The notes beneath the pieces were generated by a model. The model was not told the DNA's origin and made no database searches. It worked only from the letters and a program-made list of their open reading frames with translations. Made by a program: the position numbers and the translations under genes. 64,000 nt of DNA. Origin: Roseovarius sp. Pro17 (GTDB lineage: Bacteria > Pseudomonadota > Alphaproteobacteria > Rhodobacterales > Rhodobacteraceae). Each line of letters begins with the position of its first letter. Position 1 is the first letter of the stretch. Location of the stretch: NCBI RefSeq assembly GCF_035599575.1, contig NZ_CP141179.1:620001-684000 (forward strand). The letters are read 5' to 3'. Below, one piece after another: positions 34,495 through 43,323 of this stretch.

Positions 34495-37263
34495 CTACCG
34501 CTCCTGCTTGCGCAGGGAGAGCACGGCCAGCGCTGTCAGGATCGGGCCGAAGGCGGCGAGGCGCAATAGGTGGCCCGACAATTCCGACAGTCCCAGCCCC
34601 TTGGTAAAGGTGCCAACGCTCAGCCCCATATACCAGGTCGTAGGCCAGAGCGTGCCGAGAAGGCGCGCGGGGCCCTCCAGCGATGACACCGGCGTGATCA
34701 TGCCCGAGAATTGCAGCGTCGGCATGACCGATAGGATCGCCGCGGCAAAGACCGCCGTGACCTGGGTCTTGGCCATCATCGACACCAGCAGGCCATACCC
34801 GGTCGCCGCGACCGCATAAAGCAGCGCACCCAGAACCAGTGCCGCCGGACTGCCCTTGAGGGGCACATCCAGCACCGTGACCACAAGCACTGTCAGGATG
34901 ATGAAATTAAGCAGCGTGATGGCTATATAGACCAGTTGCTTGCCGATCAGGAATTCGGCGCGCCCGGTGGGGGTGACGTAGAAATTGGTGATCGTGCCAA
35001 TTTCCTTTTCGCGCGCCACGCTGACCGCCATCAGGATTGCCGGGAATAGCAATAGCAATAACGGCGGGATAGAGGGGCCGATGGCGGGCAGGCTTTCCAT
35101 CGCGGGATTGTAATGGAAGCGCGGTTCAAGCTTTGCGGGCGGCGCCTGATCGGGCGTACGCGAGGCGCTCAGACCGGAGAGAGCAAGCGCCGATTGTGCG
35201 TCGTGGGTCATCACGTGACTATGTGCGCCCTCAACGTAGCTTTCTACGGTGCCAGCGCGATTGGTGTCGGTGCCGTCGATCAGCGCAGCAATTTCGGCCA
35301 CCTCGTCACGTCGCACGGAGATGCCGAAATCTGGCGGAATCTGTAGTGCTAGTGCCAATTCGCCGCTGGCCATGCGCTGCTCGAGTTCTTCGGCATCACG
35401 GATACGCGGCCGCTCGAGAAACCACTGAGAATCCTCAAAGCCTGACAGATAGGCGCGGCTTTCCGGACTTTGGTCCTGATCAAAGGCGGCGAAGGGGATT
35501 TCGCGCACTTCCTGTGAAATACCGAAGGACATGATCAGCAGCAGGATCGCGCTGCCAATGAAGGAAAACACCAGCCTGACCGGATCGCGGCGCACCTGCA
35601 TCGCCTCGCGCGTTGTGTAGGCCAGTAGCCGTCTGAGGCTAAAGCGTGGCGCGGCGGTGGATGTTTCGGGTGCCTCGGTGGAGGTCAAATCCGTGTCGTT
35701 CTCAGCTGCCTCTTGCGGCATCGCATCCAGCATGTGGGCGATAAAGGCGTCTTCGAGTGTCTCCATGCCGCGCGCGTCGATGATCGCTTGCGGCTCATCT
35801 GTCACCAGAACCTTGCCCGCGTGCATCAGCGAAATACGATCGCAGCGCATCCCTTCGTCCATGAAATGGGTCGATATGAAGATCGTCACGCGTTCGCGCC
35901 GGGCGAGATCCGTCAGCATATTCCAGAACGCATCGCGCGCCTGCGGATCGACGCCCGATGTCGGTTCGTCAAGGATCAGGATATCGGGGCCGTGGATCAC
36001 CGCGACAGCCAGCGACAGACGCTGGCGCACTCCCAGCGGCAGCGATGCAGCACCCTGATCAAGATAGGGCTCCAGCCCGAAACGTGGCACAAGGTCAGCC
36101 ATCCGTTCGACGGTCAGGTCAGCGCCCAGATGAAAAAGCCGCGCATGCAGCAAAAGGTTCTCACGCACGGTCAATTCGCCATAAAGCGAGAAGGATTGCG
36201 ACATGAAGCCGACCCGGCGACGCGCATCCAGATTCTGCGCATCGACAGGCTGGCCAAAAATCCACGCCTCGCCCTCCGTTGCGGGCGTGAGACCGGTCAG
36301 CATCTTCATCGTCGTAGTCTTGCCGCAGCCGTTGGAGCCGAGAAACCCGAATATCTCGCCGCGCGCGATCTCAAAGCTGACCGCATCCACGGCGGTGAAA
36401 TCGCCAAAGCGTTTGGTGAGGCCTTCGGCCTTTATCGCCGGTGGCCCGTCGGCGATGTCGATCGGCGCCGGGGCAGGGTGGGTCGCTTGTGGAGCGGCGA
36501 TATCACCGCCCAAAAGAGCGACAAAAGCTGCTCCGACGGTGTCGGTTCCGGTCTGCGTTCTCAGGTCGGCGGGGCTGGCCTGGGCCAGAACGCGCCCTTC
36601 ATTCATGGCGATGAGATGCTCGAACCGCTCAGCCTCTTCCATGTAGGCTGTAGAGACTAGGACGCTCATTTCCGGGCGACCCTCGCGGATGGTGTCGATC
36701 AAATCCCAGAACTGACGGCGCGACAACGGATCGACGCCGGTGGTCGGTTCGTCCAGTAGCAGGAAATCCGGGTCGTGGATTAGCGCCGCGCAGAGCCCCA
36801 GTTTCTGCTTCATCCCGCCCGATAGCTTGCCGGCGGGACGGTCAAGAAACGGCGCAAGTCCTGTGGCACGGGTCAGCCGCTCGATGCGTGCGGCGCGTTC
36901 GGCCCGGTTCTGCCCAAAGAGCTTGCCGAAGAATTCCAGATTTTCGCGGATGCTTAGATCGTGATAGAGGTTTTTGCCCAATCCCTGTGGCATGAAGGCG
37001 ATCCTCCGCCCAATGTCGGCGCGGTGGCGGGCGCTGGACATATCGCCGCCAAGCGTCTTGATGTGGCCCGCCTGCAGTCGCTTTGCCCCCGAAACGAGCC
37101 CCATGAGGGTAGATTTTCCCACACCATCAGGCCCGATCAGCCCGACCGTCCGTCCGGCCGGAATAGAGAGCGTGACATCGTCGAGAGCGGTGACCTTGCC
37201 GTAACGATGGCTGACTGCCGCGATGCTTGCGACAAAATCGTCTGCTTTGACGAAATCCGTCAT
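34495..37263 (-). CDS. Double ATPase-permease fusion of an ABC exporter (RbbA/YhiH-like)
   Basis: The 922-aa protein has two nucleotide-binding domains followed by an ABC-2 permease. NBD1 has Walker A GPDGVGKST, signature LSGGMKQKLG and Walker B FLLLDEPTTGVDP. NBD2 has GSNGCGKTT, a changed signature (LPLGVRQRLS) and ILILDEPTSGVDP. The permease (from about residue 545) has one helix, a long loop and five helices. The layout is that of RbbA (ribosome-associated ATPase) and YhiH. Its start overlaps the HlyD-like gene stop, and the second permease follows, so it is best read as an exporter core. Confidence 0.92.
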   Translation of the reverse strand: MTDFVKADDFVASIAAVSHRYGKVTALDDVTLSIPAGRTVGLIGPDGVGKSTLMGLVSGAKRLQAGHIKTLGGDMSSARHRADIGRRIAFMPQGLGKNLYHDLSIRENLEFFGKLFGQNRAERAARIERLTRATGLAPFLDRPAGKLSGGMKQKLGLCAALIHDPDFLLLDEPTTGVDPLSRRQFWDLIDTIREGRPEMSVLVSTAYMEEAERFEHLIAMNEGRVLAQASPADLRTQTGTDTVGAAFVALLGGDIAAPQATHPAPAPIDIADGPPAIKAEGLTKRFGDFTAVDAVSFEIARGEIFGFLGSNGCGKTTTMKMLTGLTPATEGEAWIFGQPVDAQNLDARRRVGFMSQSFSLYGELTVRENLLLHARLFHLGADLTVERMADLVPRFGLEPYLDQGAASLPLGVRQRLSLAVAVIHGPDILILDEPTSGVDPQARDAFWNMLTDLARRERVTIFISTHFMDEGMRCDRISLMHAGKVLVTDEPQAIIDARGMETLEDAFIAHMLDAMPQEAAENDTDLTSTEAPETSTAAPRFSLRRLLAYTTREAMQVRRDPVRLVFSFIGSAILLLIMSFGISQEVREIPFAAFDQDQSPESRAYLSGFEDSQWFLERPRIRDAEELEQRMASGELALALQIPPDFGISVRRDEVAEIAALIDGTDTNRAGTVESYVEGAHSHVMTHDAQSALALSGLSASRTPDQAPPAKLEPRFHYNPAMESLPAIGPSIPPLLLLLFPAILMAVSVAREKEIGTITNFYVTPTGRAEFLIGKQLVYIAITLLNFIILTVLVVTVLDVPLKGSPAALVLGALLYAVAATGYGLLVSMMAKTQVTAVFAAAILSVMPTLQFSGMITPVSSLEGPARLLGTLWPTTWYMGLSVGTFTKGLGLSELSGHLLRLAAFGPILTALAVLSLRKQER

Positions 37264-38312
37264 TTTCGCGATCCGTCACCGGCCGGGGGCTCGTTCCCCA
37301 ATGGCGCAGGAAGGTTTTTGACCACCGGCGGCGTCAGCCCTTGGGGCCAATCAGGCATACTGCCGTCCGAGCCTACCAGCCGTACCCAAGCAACGCCACG
37401 CACGCCGGTCTTGATCTGGGCCAGACGCGCCTCGACCATGTGCGTTGGGATGCGCACGCGGATACGGAACATCAGGCTTTCGCGCTCTGCGATGGTTTCG
37501 ACCTGTTTCGGCGTGAATTGCGCCTGCGGGGCGACGAAGCTGACTATTGCAGGGATAGCGGCATCGGGCCGGACATCGACGACGATCCGCGCCTCGTCCC
37601 CCAAACGCACGCGCGGCGCTTGCGTGGCAGGTAGGAAAAACTCCATATAGACATTGCCCAGGCTGACCAGCGTCAGCACCTTGCCTCCGTTGCCCAGCAC
37701 TTCGCCGGGTTGGGTAAGACGATAAAGAATGCGACCCGCCTGAGGCGCATAGAGCGTGCTGTCGGCGATCCTTGCCTCGATCTCGCGCTGGTTTGCGATT
37801 TCGGCATCGATTGCGCGCTCTCGCACACGGACTTCGGCTTGCGCGGCGATAAGCCCTGCCTCGGCCACTTGCGCCTCGGTGCGGCGAATATCGAGGTTCT
37901 CGCGCGAGATGACCCCGCGTTCGCTCAGCGTTTCGGCACGAGTGAGTTCGCTATTGGCAAGCGCGAGGTTCGCCTCGGCCTTGGTCACACCGGCCTTTGC
38001 CACCGCTACTGCGGCCTCGGCACTGGCCACGCCGGCCTGAGCGCGCATTTTCTGCGCCTCCAGCTCCGTAGTATCCATCACAGCCAGAACGTCGCCCTGC
38101 GCAACAAGCTCGCCTTCCTGCACCGCAATCTCGGCGATCCGACCTGACAGGCGGGTCGAAATATCGACGAGGTCGGCTTCGATCCTGCCATTTCCGCGGG
38201 CAAAACCCTCGGGCGGCAGGCCGCTGGGGGCTAGAAATACTTTCCACAGCGCATAGCCCAGAAACGCGGCCAGCACTGCCAGAACCAAAAGGATCGAAAC
38301 CCGTCGCGACAT
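37260..38312 (-). CDS. HlyD-family periplasmic adaptor (YhiI/YbhG-like)
   Basis: The 350-aa protein has one N-terminal membrane helix (about 6-26), a biotinyl/lipoyl-like domain (GRIEADLVDISTRLSGRIAEI), a coiled-coil hairpin (about 75-190) and a beta-barrel (VYMEFFLPATQAPRV). This is the adaptor of the RbbA-type exporter; the gene order HlyD, fusion ATPase, permease matches yhiI-rbbA-yhhJ. It starts 5 bases after the TetR gene. Confidence 0.9.
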   Translation of the reverse strand: MSRRVSILLVLAVLAAFLGYALWKVFLAPSGLPPEGFARGNGRIEADLVDISTRLSGRIAEIAVQEGELVAQGDVLAVMDTTELEAQKMRAQAGVASAEAAVAVAKAGVTKAEANLALANSELTRAETLSERGVISRENLDIRRTEAQVAEAGLIAAQAEVRVRERAIDAEIANQREIEARIADSTLYAPQAGRILYRLTQPGEVLGNGGKVLTLVSLGNVYMEFFLPATQAPRVRLGDEARIVVDVRPDAAIPAIVSFVAPQAQFTPKQVETIAERESLMFRIRVRIPTHMVEARLAQIKTGVRGVAWVRLVGSDGSMPDWPQGLTPPVVKNLPAPLGNEPPAGDGSRK

Positions 38313-38317
38313 GATAA

Positions 38318-38944
38318 TTATCCTTCTTCGTCCGAAAATCCTGCGATGATGCCGCGTCGGTAAATGGCAAATGCGCGCGGGGCATCGTCGACCATGCGGC
38401 TCATGTCGTCCGCGATCAGCGATTGCATCACAAGGCCTTGGATCGTGCCGATGAAAAGCGTCGCTGCCGCCTCGCCGTCCAGATCAGAGCGCAATTCGCC
38501 ACGCTCCTTTCCGGCTTTGATGAGGTCATTCAGCCGGACCGCATACTGTTTCAGCATCGCGCGCGCCATGCGTTTGGCCGGCGTCGCCTTGGCCCCCTGC
38601 AATTCGCCGAACATCATCCGCGGCGCGCCGGGATGCTCGGAAACGAAGGCGACATGGGCCAGAAACATCGCCTGCATCGTCTCAAGCGGGGAGTCTATTC
38701 CCTCGGCAGCTTTTTCGATGCGCGCCATGAGGCGTTCAGCCACCCATGTCATGACCGCCTGCCAGATCGCCTCCTTGTTCGGGAAATGCCGAAAGAGTGC
38801 GCCCTGAGTCAGGTTCATATGCTTGGCGATTGCTGCGGTCGTGATCGAATCCGGATTTGTTTTACCGGCCAAATCGACCACCGCTTCGACGGTGACGTTG
38901 CGCCGCTCGTCGGCAGGAAGGTTTTTCTGTCGGGATGCGTTCAT
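38318..38944 (-). CDS. TetR/AcrR-family repressor
   Basis: The 208-aa protein has an N-terminal helix-turn-helix (ITTAAIAKHMNLTQGALFRHFPNKEAIW, residues about 34-61) and an all-helical effector domain (TetR_C-like, with APRMMFGELQGAKAT). It overlaps the small membrane gene by four bases and precedes the adaptor gene by five, so it is made with the exporter. A palindrome overlapping the operon promoter (39307-39324) is the likely operator. Confidence 0.9.
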   Translation of the reverse strand: MNASRQKNLPADERRNVTVEAVVDLAGKTNPDSITTAAIAKHMNLTQGALFRHFPNKEAIWQAVMTWVAERLMARIEKAAEGIDSPLETMQAMFLAHVAFVSEHPGAPRMMFGELQGAKATPAKRMARAMLKQYAVRLNDLIKAGKERGELRSDLDGEAAATLFIGTIQGLVMQSLIADDMSRMVDDAPRAFAIYRRGIIAGFSDEEG

Positions 38945-39240
38945 GAAGATGTCTCCGTTTGCGAAACTGCAACTGTAAGCCAGCCCATGGTCAAGATCAT
39001 GGAGATACCGCTGATGATGATAACAATCGGCAGCATCCCCACGACAAGAGAGGTCAGGATGCCGAGCGGCATCAGCATGCCAACAAGCGCCAAGCCCGAA
39101 GTCCAGCGACTGGTCCCCGTTGATATTGGCAAGTGCAAAAGGACGCGGCGGACCGCGATGTTGAAAAGCGCGAACCCATAGAGCATGAGGGCCGCGACAA
39201 ACAGAAAACTGGCTACAATATTGATCTTGCCTATCAACAT
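38941..39240 (-). CDS. Small three-helix membrane protein, first gene of the exporter operon
   Basis: The 99-aa protein has about three hydrophobic helices (about 8-28, 48-66, 70-92) and no recognisable domain. It heads the exporter operon, and its stop overlaps the TetR start (ATGA). It could sense membrane stress or be a subunit of the exporter; nothing in the sequence decides. Confidence 0.65.
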   Translation of the reverse strand: MLIGKINIVASFLFVAALMLYGFALFNIAVRRVLLHLPISTGTSRWTSGLALVGMLMPLGILTSLVVGMLPIVIIISGISMILTMGWLTVAVSQTETSS

Positions 39241-39288
39241 GAACGACCCCCTTTCTTGTGTCCGAGACTGCCCAAGCGCACCGCATGT

Positions 39289-39317
39289 ACTATTGCTTGA
39301 AAAAATATAGTAATCAA
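39289..39317 (-). promoter_or_regulatory. Candidate promoter of the TetR/exporter operon
   Basis: On the minus strand, TTGATT (39317-39312) and AATAGT (39294-39289) are spaced by 17 bases, giving a reasonable sigma-70 promoter. The start would be about 40 bases before the first gene. The -35 lies inside the palindrome at 39307-39324, so a bound repressor would block it. Confidence 0.45.
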
Positions 39318-39324
39318 TTACTAT
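39307..39324. promoter_or_regulatory. Candidate TetR operator, copy 1
   Basis: ATAGTAAT-CA-ATTACTAT is an 18-base inverted repeat with perfect eight-base arms in the divergent gap between the exporter operon and phaC. A 19-base window here matches 16 positions of the site at 47935-47953 upstream of the second RND operon. Confidence 0.6.
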
Positions 39325-39400
39325 CTTGATTCGAACGCCTCTGGCAACTCCGAAAGTTCAGGCTCGCGCCGATCTAGCCAGCGGATCCAAGGGGGACGTC

Positions 39401-41329
39401 ATGGACCGAAAAAGTAAGGACTTCATTGGGACGGTGAGTGAGTTTCAAACGGCGCCCCATGCAGACAAGACCACGTCGAGAGCTAAACAGGAAATGAGCA
39501 TGGCCACGTCTGATGGGGCGATAGATCTGGGTGACAAGGTGGTGAGCGCGATAGGTGCTGACACAGATGTACAGGCATCGGGCATCGCACAAGAAGCGCG
39601 TACCACTTCAGACATTTATGAGGCTCTCAATCACGGCACCCAAGTCTGGCTGTCCCGCTTCACGCATGGATTGTCGCCAGCCGCCCTGATGGGCGCTTGG
39701 TTCGACTGGGCGACACATATAACAGCGGCGCCGGGCAAGCAGTTGCAATTGGTCGAAAAGGCCAACGAACAAGTGCGCCGACACATCCGCTATGCAATCG
39801 AATGTGCGGGCAGTGCCGAGCCCGCCGAGCCCTGCATCGAGCCGTTGCCACAAGACCGGCGCTTTCGCGCGGACGGTTGGAAAACGAAACCGTTTAATGT
39901 GATTCATCAAGGTTTCCTGCAGCAGCAGCAATGGTGGCACAATGTCGTCACCGGCGTGCCCGGTGTGACCGCACAACATGAACGCGAATTGCAGTTCCTG
40001 ACGCGTCAAATCCTCGACGCGTTTTCGCCCTCCAATTTTCCATGGACCAACCCCGAGGTTCTGACGAGGACCCGCAAAGAAAGCGGTCTGAACCTAATCA
40101 GGGGAGCGCAGAATTACCTGCAAGATATTCAGAATACTGCGGCCGGAGCGGCGCCAGATGGCGCCGATTTCTATCAGCCGGGCCGGGACGTCGCAGCGAC
40201 GAAGGGAGCGGTCGTCTATCGCAATCATTTGATTGAGCTCATTCAGTACAAACCACTCACGGACACAGTCCGACCAGAGCCGATCCTGATCGTCCCAGCT
40301 TGGATCATGAAATACTACATACTCGACCTGTCGCAGCAGAATTCCATGGTGCGCTACCTCGTCGAGCAGGGCTACACCGTCTTTATGATTTCATGGAAAA
40401 ATCCCAATGCAGAGGACCGTGACCTGACGATGGACGACTACCGCCGCCATGGTATCATGGACGCACTGCAGGTGATCGCAGCCATCCTTCCCGGGCGAAA
40501 GGTTCAAGCGGTGGGATACTGTTTGGGCGGGACGCTGCTATCCATTGCAGCGGCGGCAATGGCGCGGGATGGCGACGACCGGCTGGCCTCGCTTACGCTG
40601 CTAGCTAGTCAGGTCGATTTCACAGAGCCGGGCGAGTTGGGGCTGTTCATCAACGAGAGCCAGCTTGCGTTTCTCGACGGCGTCATGTGGCGGCAGGGCT
40701 ATCTGGACACAACCCAGATGGCGGGTGCGTTCCAGATGCTGCGCTCCAATGACATGATCTGGTCACGGATGACCCGCGATTATCTGATGGGCGAGCGCGA
40801 GCCGATGTTCGATCTGATGGCTTGGAACGCGGATGCCACAAGGATGCCTTACCGGATGCATTCGGAATATCTGCGCAAGCTATATCTGAACAATGATCTG
40901 GCCGAAGGACGGTTTGAAGTCGATGGCCGCCCGGTTCACATCTCTGACATACGGGTGCCGATTTTTGCGCTGGGCACGGTCAGGGATCACGTCGCCCCGT
41001 GGCAGTCGGTTTTCAAGATTGACGTGCTGAGCGATACCGACGTGACCTTTGCGCTGACCAGCGGTGGGCACAATGCCGGGATTGTGTCTGAGCCGGGCCA
41101 TCCAGGGCGTACCTTCCGGATCCGGGTCAAGGGCGCGACAGAGCGTCAGATTGATCCCGAGACATGGATGCAGGAAACCCCCGAGCGAGACGGATCGTGG
41201 TGGGGGGTATGGGCGAGTTGGCTGGGCGAACGGTCCGGCGAACCGACCGCTCTGCCTGACATGGGCGATCCCAATTCCGCCCATCCTGCCATCGTGGACG
41301 CGCCCGGAACCTACGTGTTTCAGCAATAA
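39401..41329 (+). CDS. phaC: Polyhydroxyalkanoate synthase
   Basis: The 642-aa enzyme polymerises 3-hydroxyacyl-CoA into polyhydroxyalkanoate granules. An N-terminal extension of about 55 residues precedes the PhaC N-domain (WFDWATHITAAPGK, then FPWTNPEVL). The catalytic Cys is C374 in the lipase-like box GYCLGG; the aspartate is in VRDHVAPW and the histidine in TSGGHNAGI. The length and NPNAEDRDL segment fit class I synthases. ATG at 39401 has GGGGGA before it. No phaA, phaB or phasin gene is nearby; it is divergent from the exporter operon and shares its upstream region with the TetR site. Confidence 0.92.
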   Translation: MDRKSKDFIGTVSEFQTAPHADKTTSRAKQEMSMATSDGAIDLGDKVVSAIGADTDVQASGIAQEARTTSDIYEALNHGTQVWLSRFTHGLSPAALMGAWFDWATHITAAPGKQLQLVEKANEQVRRHIRYAIECAGSAEPAEPCIEPLPQDRRFRADGWKTKPFNVIHQGFLQQQQWWHNVVTGVPGVTAQHERELQFLTRQILDAFSPSNFPWTNPEVLTRTRKESGLNLIRGAQNYLQDIQNTAAGAAPDGADFYQPGRDVAATKGAVVYRNHLIELIQYKPLTDTVRPEPILIVPAWIMKYYILDLSQQNSMVRYLVEQGYTVFMISWKNPNAEDRDLTMDDYRRHGIMDALQVIAAILPGRKVQAVGYCLGGTLLSIAAAAMARDGDDRLASLTLLASQVDFTEPGELGLFINESQLAFLDGVMWRQGYLDTTQMAGAFQMLRSNDMIWSRMTRDYLMGEREPMFDLMAWNADATRMPYRMHSEYLRKLYLNNDLAEGRFEVDGRPVHISDIRVPIFALGTVRDHVAPWQSVFKIDVLSDTDVTFALTSGGHNAGIVSEPGHPGRTFRIRVKGATERQIDPETWMQETPERDGSWWGVWASWLGERSGEPTALPDMGDPNSAHPAIVDAPGTYVFQQ

Positions 41330-41372
41330 CCAGGCGGCATGCACCCGTCGTTCGTGAAAAGGAATTTGACCC

Positions 41373-41780
41373 ATGGACAACAGAAGATGGAGCGTCGTGA
41401 TTGCGGCGATTATAGCGGTTCTGTTCGGCTTGCTGACGCTATTTTCCGGTGGGCGCGCACTGTTTGGCACTGCCGAGGCGCGCGCGGCAGTTGGCGATGC
41501 TGTTCCTTTTGTGTTGTGGTTCAACTTCCTCGCGGGTTTCGCCTATGTCGCGGCAGGTGTCGGCCTGTTCGGACGACGATCCTGGGCGGTGCTACTCTCA
41601 GTTGCGATCCTTTTTGCCACGATATTGGTCACGGTCGCCTTTGGGGTCCATGTGCTGTTAGGCGGCGCCTATGAGATGCGCACTGTTGGGGCGATGAGCC
41701 TGCGCACCGTCGTCTGGGGCGTCATTGTAGCAGTCGCGCTTCGCGAGCCAGCCAGATCAAACCCGGTATCCGAGCACTGA
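41373..41780 (+). CDS. Small four-helix membrane protein
   Basis: The 135-aa protein has about four membrane helices (about 7-27, 45-64, 70-93, 105-125) and no polar domain. It follows phaC by 43 bases with AAGGA before the ATG, and a c-type cytochrome gene follows, so it is probably co-transcribed. DoxX-like quinone-linked proteins look similar, but I cannot assign it. Confidence 0.65.
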   Translation: MDNRRWSVVIAAIIAVLFGLLTLFSGGRALFGTAEARAAVGDAVPFVLWFNFLAGFAYVAAGVGLFGRRSWAVLLSVAILFATILVTVAFGVHVLLGGAYEMRTVGAMSLRTVVWGVIVAVALREPARSNPVSEH

Positions 41781-41819
41781 CTAAATCAGACCAAAGTAAC
41801 CACGAAAAGGAAACTTGAT

Positions 41820-42308
41820 ATGACGGAAATCACGCAAAAGACCTGGGGGGGCCGGGCCGCGACGTTCGCCTTGGCGGCGGCATTTGCCACAACTGGCGGA
41901 TGGGTTTCGGCGCAGGAGGTCAAACCGGTTTCACCCGACCTGACGCCTAAGCTGCGGGAACTGCTGCGCAAGGAAATGCTGTCGGTCGAGGATGCCAGCC
42001 ATCAGATAATGTCCTACCTCATTGCCGGAGATGATGAGAACGTCGCAAAACTGGCGCAGCAAATTCATGACAGTTTCATTCTGCAACAATCCATGACGCC
42101 TGAGGACAAGCAGGATTTGATGGCGGCGGTACCCGAGGAGTTCGTGACGCGGGACCGCGCCTTTCACGCGCTCTCAGCCGAGTTGGCAGAGGCTGCGCGC
42201 GAAGGTGACAGGCCTGCACAACATCAAAAATTCGGCGAGATGATACAGGCCTGTTCGGCTTGCCATGCGCTTTATGCGACGGATCGATTTACGCAGCTTG
42301 CTGAGTAA
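41820..42308 (+). CDS. Exported cytochrome c with C-terminal heme site
   Basis: The 162-aa protein has a signal peptide (about 1-31, cut near VSA-QE). The heme motif C145-S-A-C148-H149 lies near the C-terminus, as in cytochrome c' (class II) four-helix-bundle proteins, and the rest is predicted helical. Cytochromes c' bind NO, which fits the truncated hemoglobin gene downstream. AAGGAAA precedes the ATG. Confidence 0.8.
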   Translation: MTEITQKTWGGRAATFALAAAFATTGGWVSAQEVKPVSPDLTPKLRELLRKEMLSVEDASHQIMSYLIAGDDENVAKLAQQIHDSFILQQSMTPEDKQDLMAAVPEEFVTRDRAFHALSAELAEAAREGDRPAQHQKFGEMIQACSACHALYATDRFTQLAE

Positions 42309-42417
42309 AACTGCCGCGCGACCGCCACCGATGGAACCCGGACCCCAAGTCCGGCGTTGTACCCCGGTACGGGATAAGGTCCGTGCGGCCCCCCGATTGA
42401 CGCGAGGGAGACGCGCC

Positions 42418-42873
42418 ATGTCTAGTCCACTCAATTCCGAAAAGGAATGTCGCCAACGCACGCTTGCGCAGCGGCGCGAGGCGGCGGCGATCATCGGCAT
42501 CGATGAGGCGTATCTGTTGCGGATGATCCATTTTTTCGTCGCGCGTGTGCGCGCGGACAAGCAGCTTGGCCGGTTTTACGCGGCTGAAGACGAAGGACAC
42601 AGGGCTCGGCAAGTCGCGCATATGATCACATTCTGGCTATCCAACACGCTGGAAACGGACGAGTATGTTGGCGATTTGGTCAAGGTTCACCGCCAGCTTG
42701 AGGGTCTCCAGCGGGAGGATTTTGACCACTGGCTTGCGTTGTTTCGCGCCACTCTAGATGAGACGGCTCCGACTGTGGCTGCAGCTAACTATCTTATGGT
42801 CCGAGCCGAGCGCGTGGCCGACTATCTGGAAACTGAGCTCTTTGGAAAACGCGATGAGACGACGGTAGGCTAG
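42418..42873 (+). CDS. Group III truncated hemoglobin
   Basis: The 151-aa protein matches the group III truncated hemoglobins: LLRMIHFFVARVRADKQLGRFY, then ITFWLSNTL and the proximal histidine H91 in VKVHRQL, followed by FDHWLALFRATLDE. Family members bind O2 and NO; roles in NO or oxygen handling are assumed. ATG at 42418 was chosen because the globin fold starts soon after and a purine-rich GAGGGAG lies upstream. It ends the phaC-led plus-strand group and is convergent with the second RND operon. Confidence 0.85.
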   Translation: MSSPLNSEKECRQRTLAQRREAAAIIGIDEAYLLRMIHFFVARVRADKQLGRFYAAEDEGHRARQVAHMITFWLSNTLETDEYVGDLVKVHRQLEGLQREDFDHWLALFRATLDETAPTVAAANYLMVRAERVADYLETELFGKRDETTVG

Positions 42874-42915
42874 CGGTCCCTGCACAGAATTTCCCCGCGA
42901 CCGGTATCGCGCCAG

Positions 42916-43323
42916 TCACTGTATCAAGGTTAACCGGACCCCGTTGGAGCCTTGATAACGCCCGTCGGGATTACGGATGAACGTCAGACATTCAGACCCT
43001 TTGCGTGGACCCGACGTTAGCGTCACGCAAAGCTGGTTGTCCGACAATCTCCAAGTCCCCCTACCGGAGCCGATCGGCGTTTGCATCGTCATGGACCCGT
43101 CCTCGGCATAATGCAGCGTGACGGACATGATCCCCTTTTTGCCCTGAAACCTGTGGCCGATGATCTGCGTCGATATCTGGTCTGCCGTAAGCAATTCCTG
43201 TGCCTCAGATTTTACGCAGAATGCCGTCAGGATCGCGATCGCCAGAACCGTGACTTTCAGGCATTGCAACACGCGGGACACGGATGTCAGACGCACAGTC
43301 AAACTTGATGTGTGGTGGATCAT
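42916..43323 (-). CDS. Exported protein of unknown function, coupled to an RND pump
   Basis: The 135-aa protein has a long signal peptide (about 1-42, cut near SEA-QE). The mature part is a small beta-rich domain with two cysteines (LCVTL, ECLTF) and repeated Gly (SGRGTWRLSDNQ). It resembles short periplasmic proteins of the DUF995 kind but the match is weak. Its ATG overlaps the RND pump stop (ATGA), so it is made together with the pump. Confidence 0.7.
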   Translation of the reverse strand: MIHHTSSLTVRLTSVSRVLQCLKVTVLAIAILTAFCVKSEAQELLTADQISTQIIGHRFQGKKGIMSVTLHYAEDGSMTMQTPIGSGRGTWRLSDNQLCVTLTSGPRKGSECLTFIRNPDGRYQGSNGVRLTLIQ

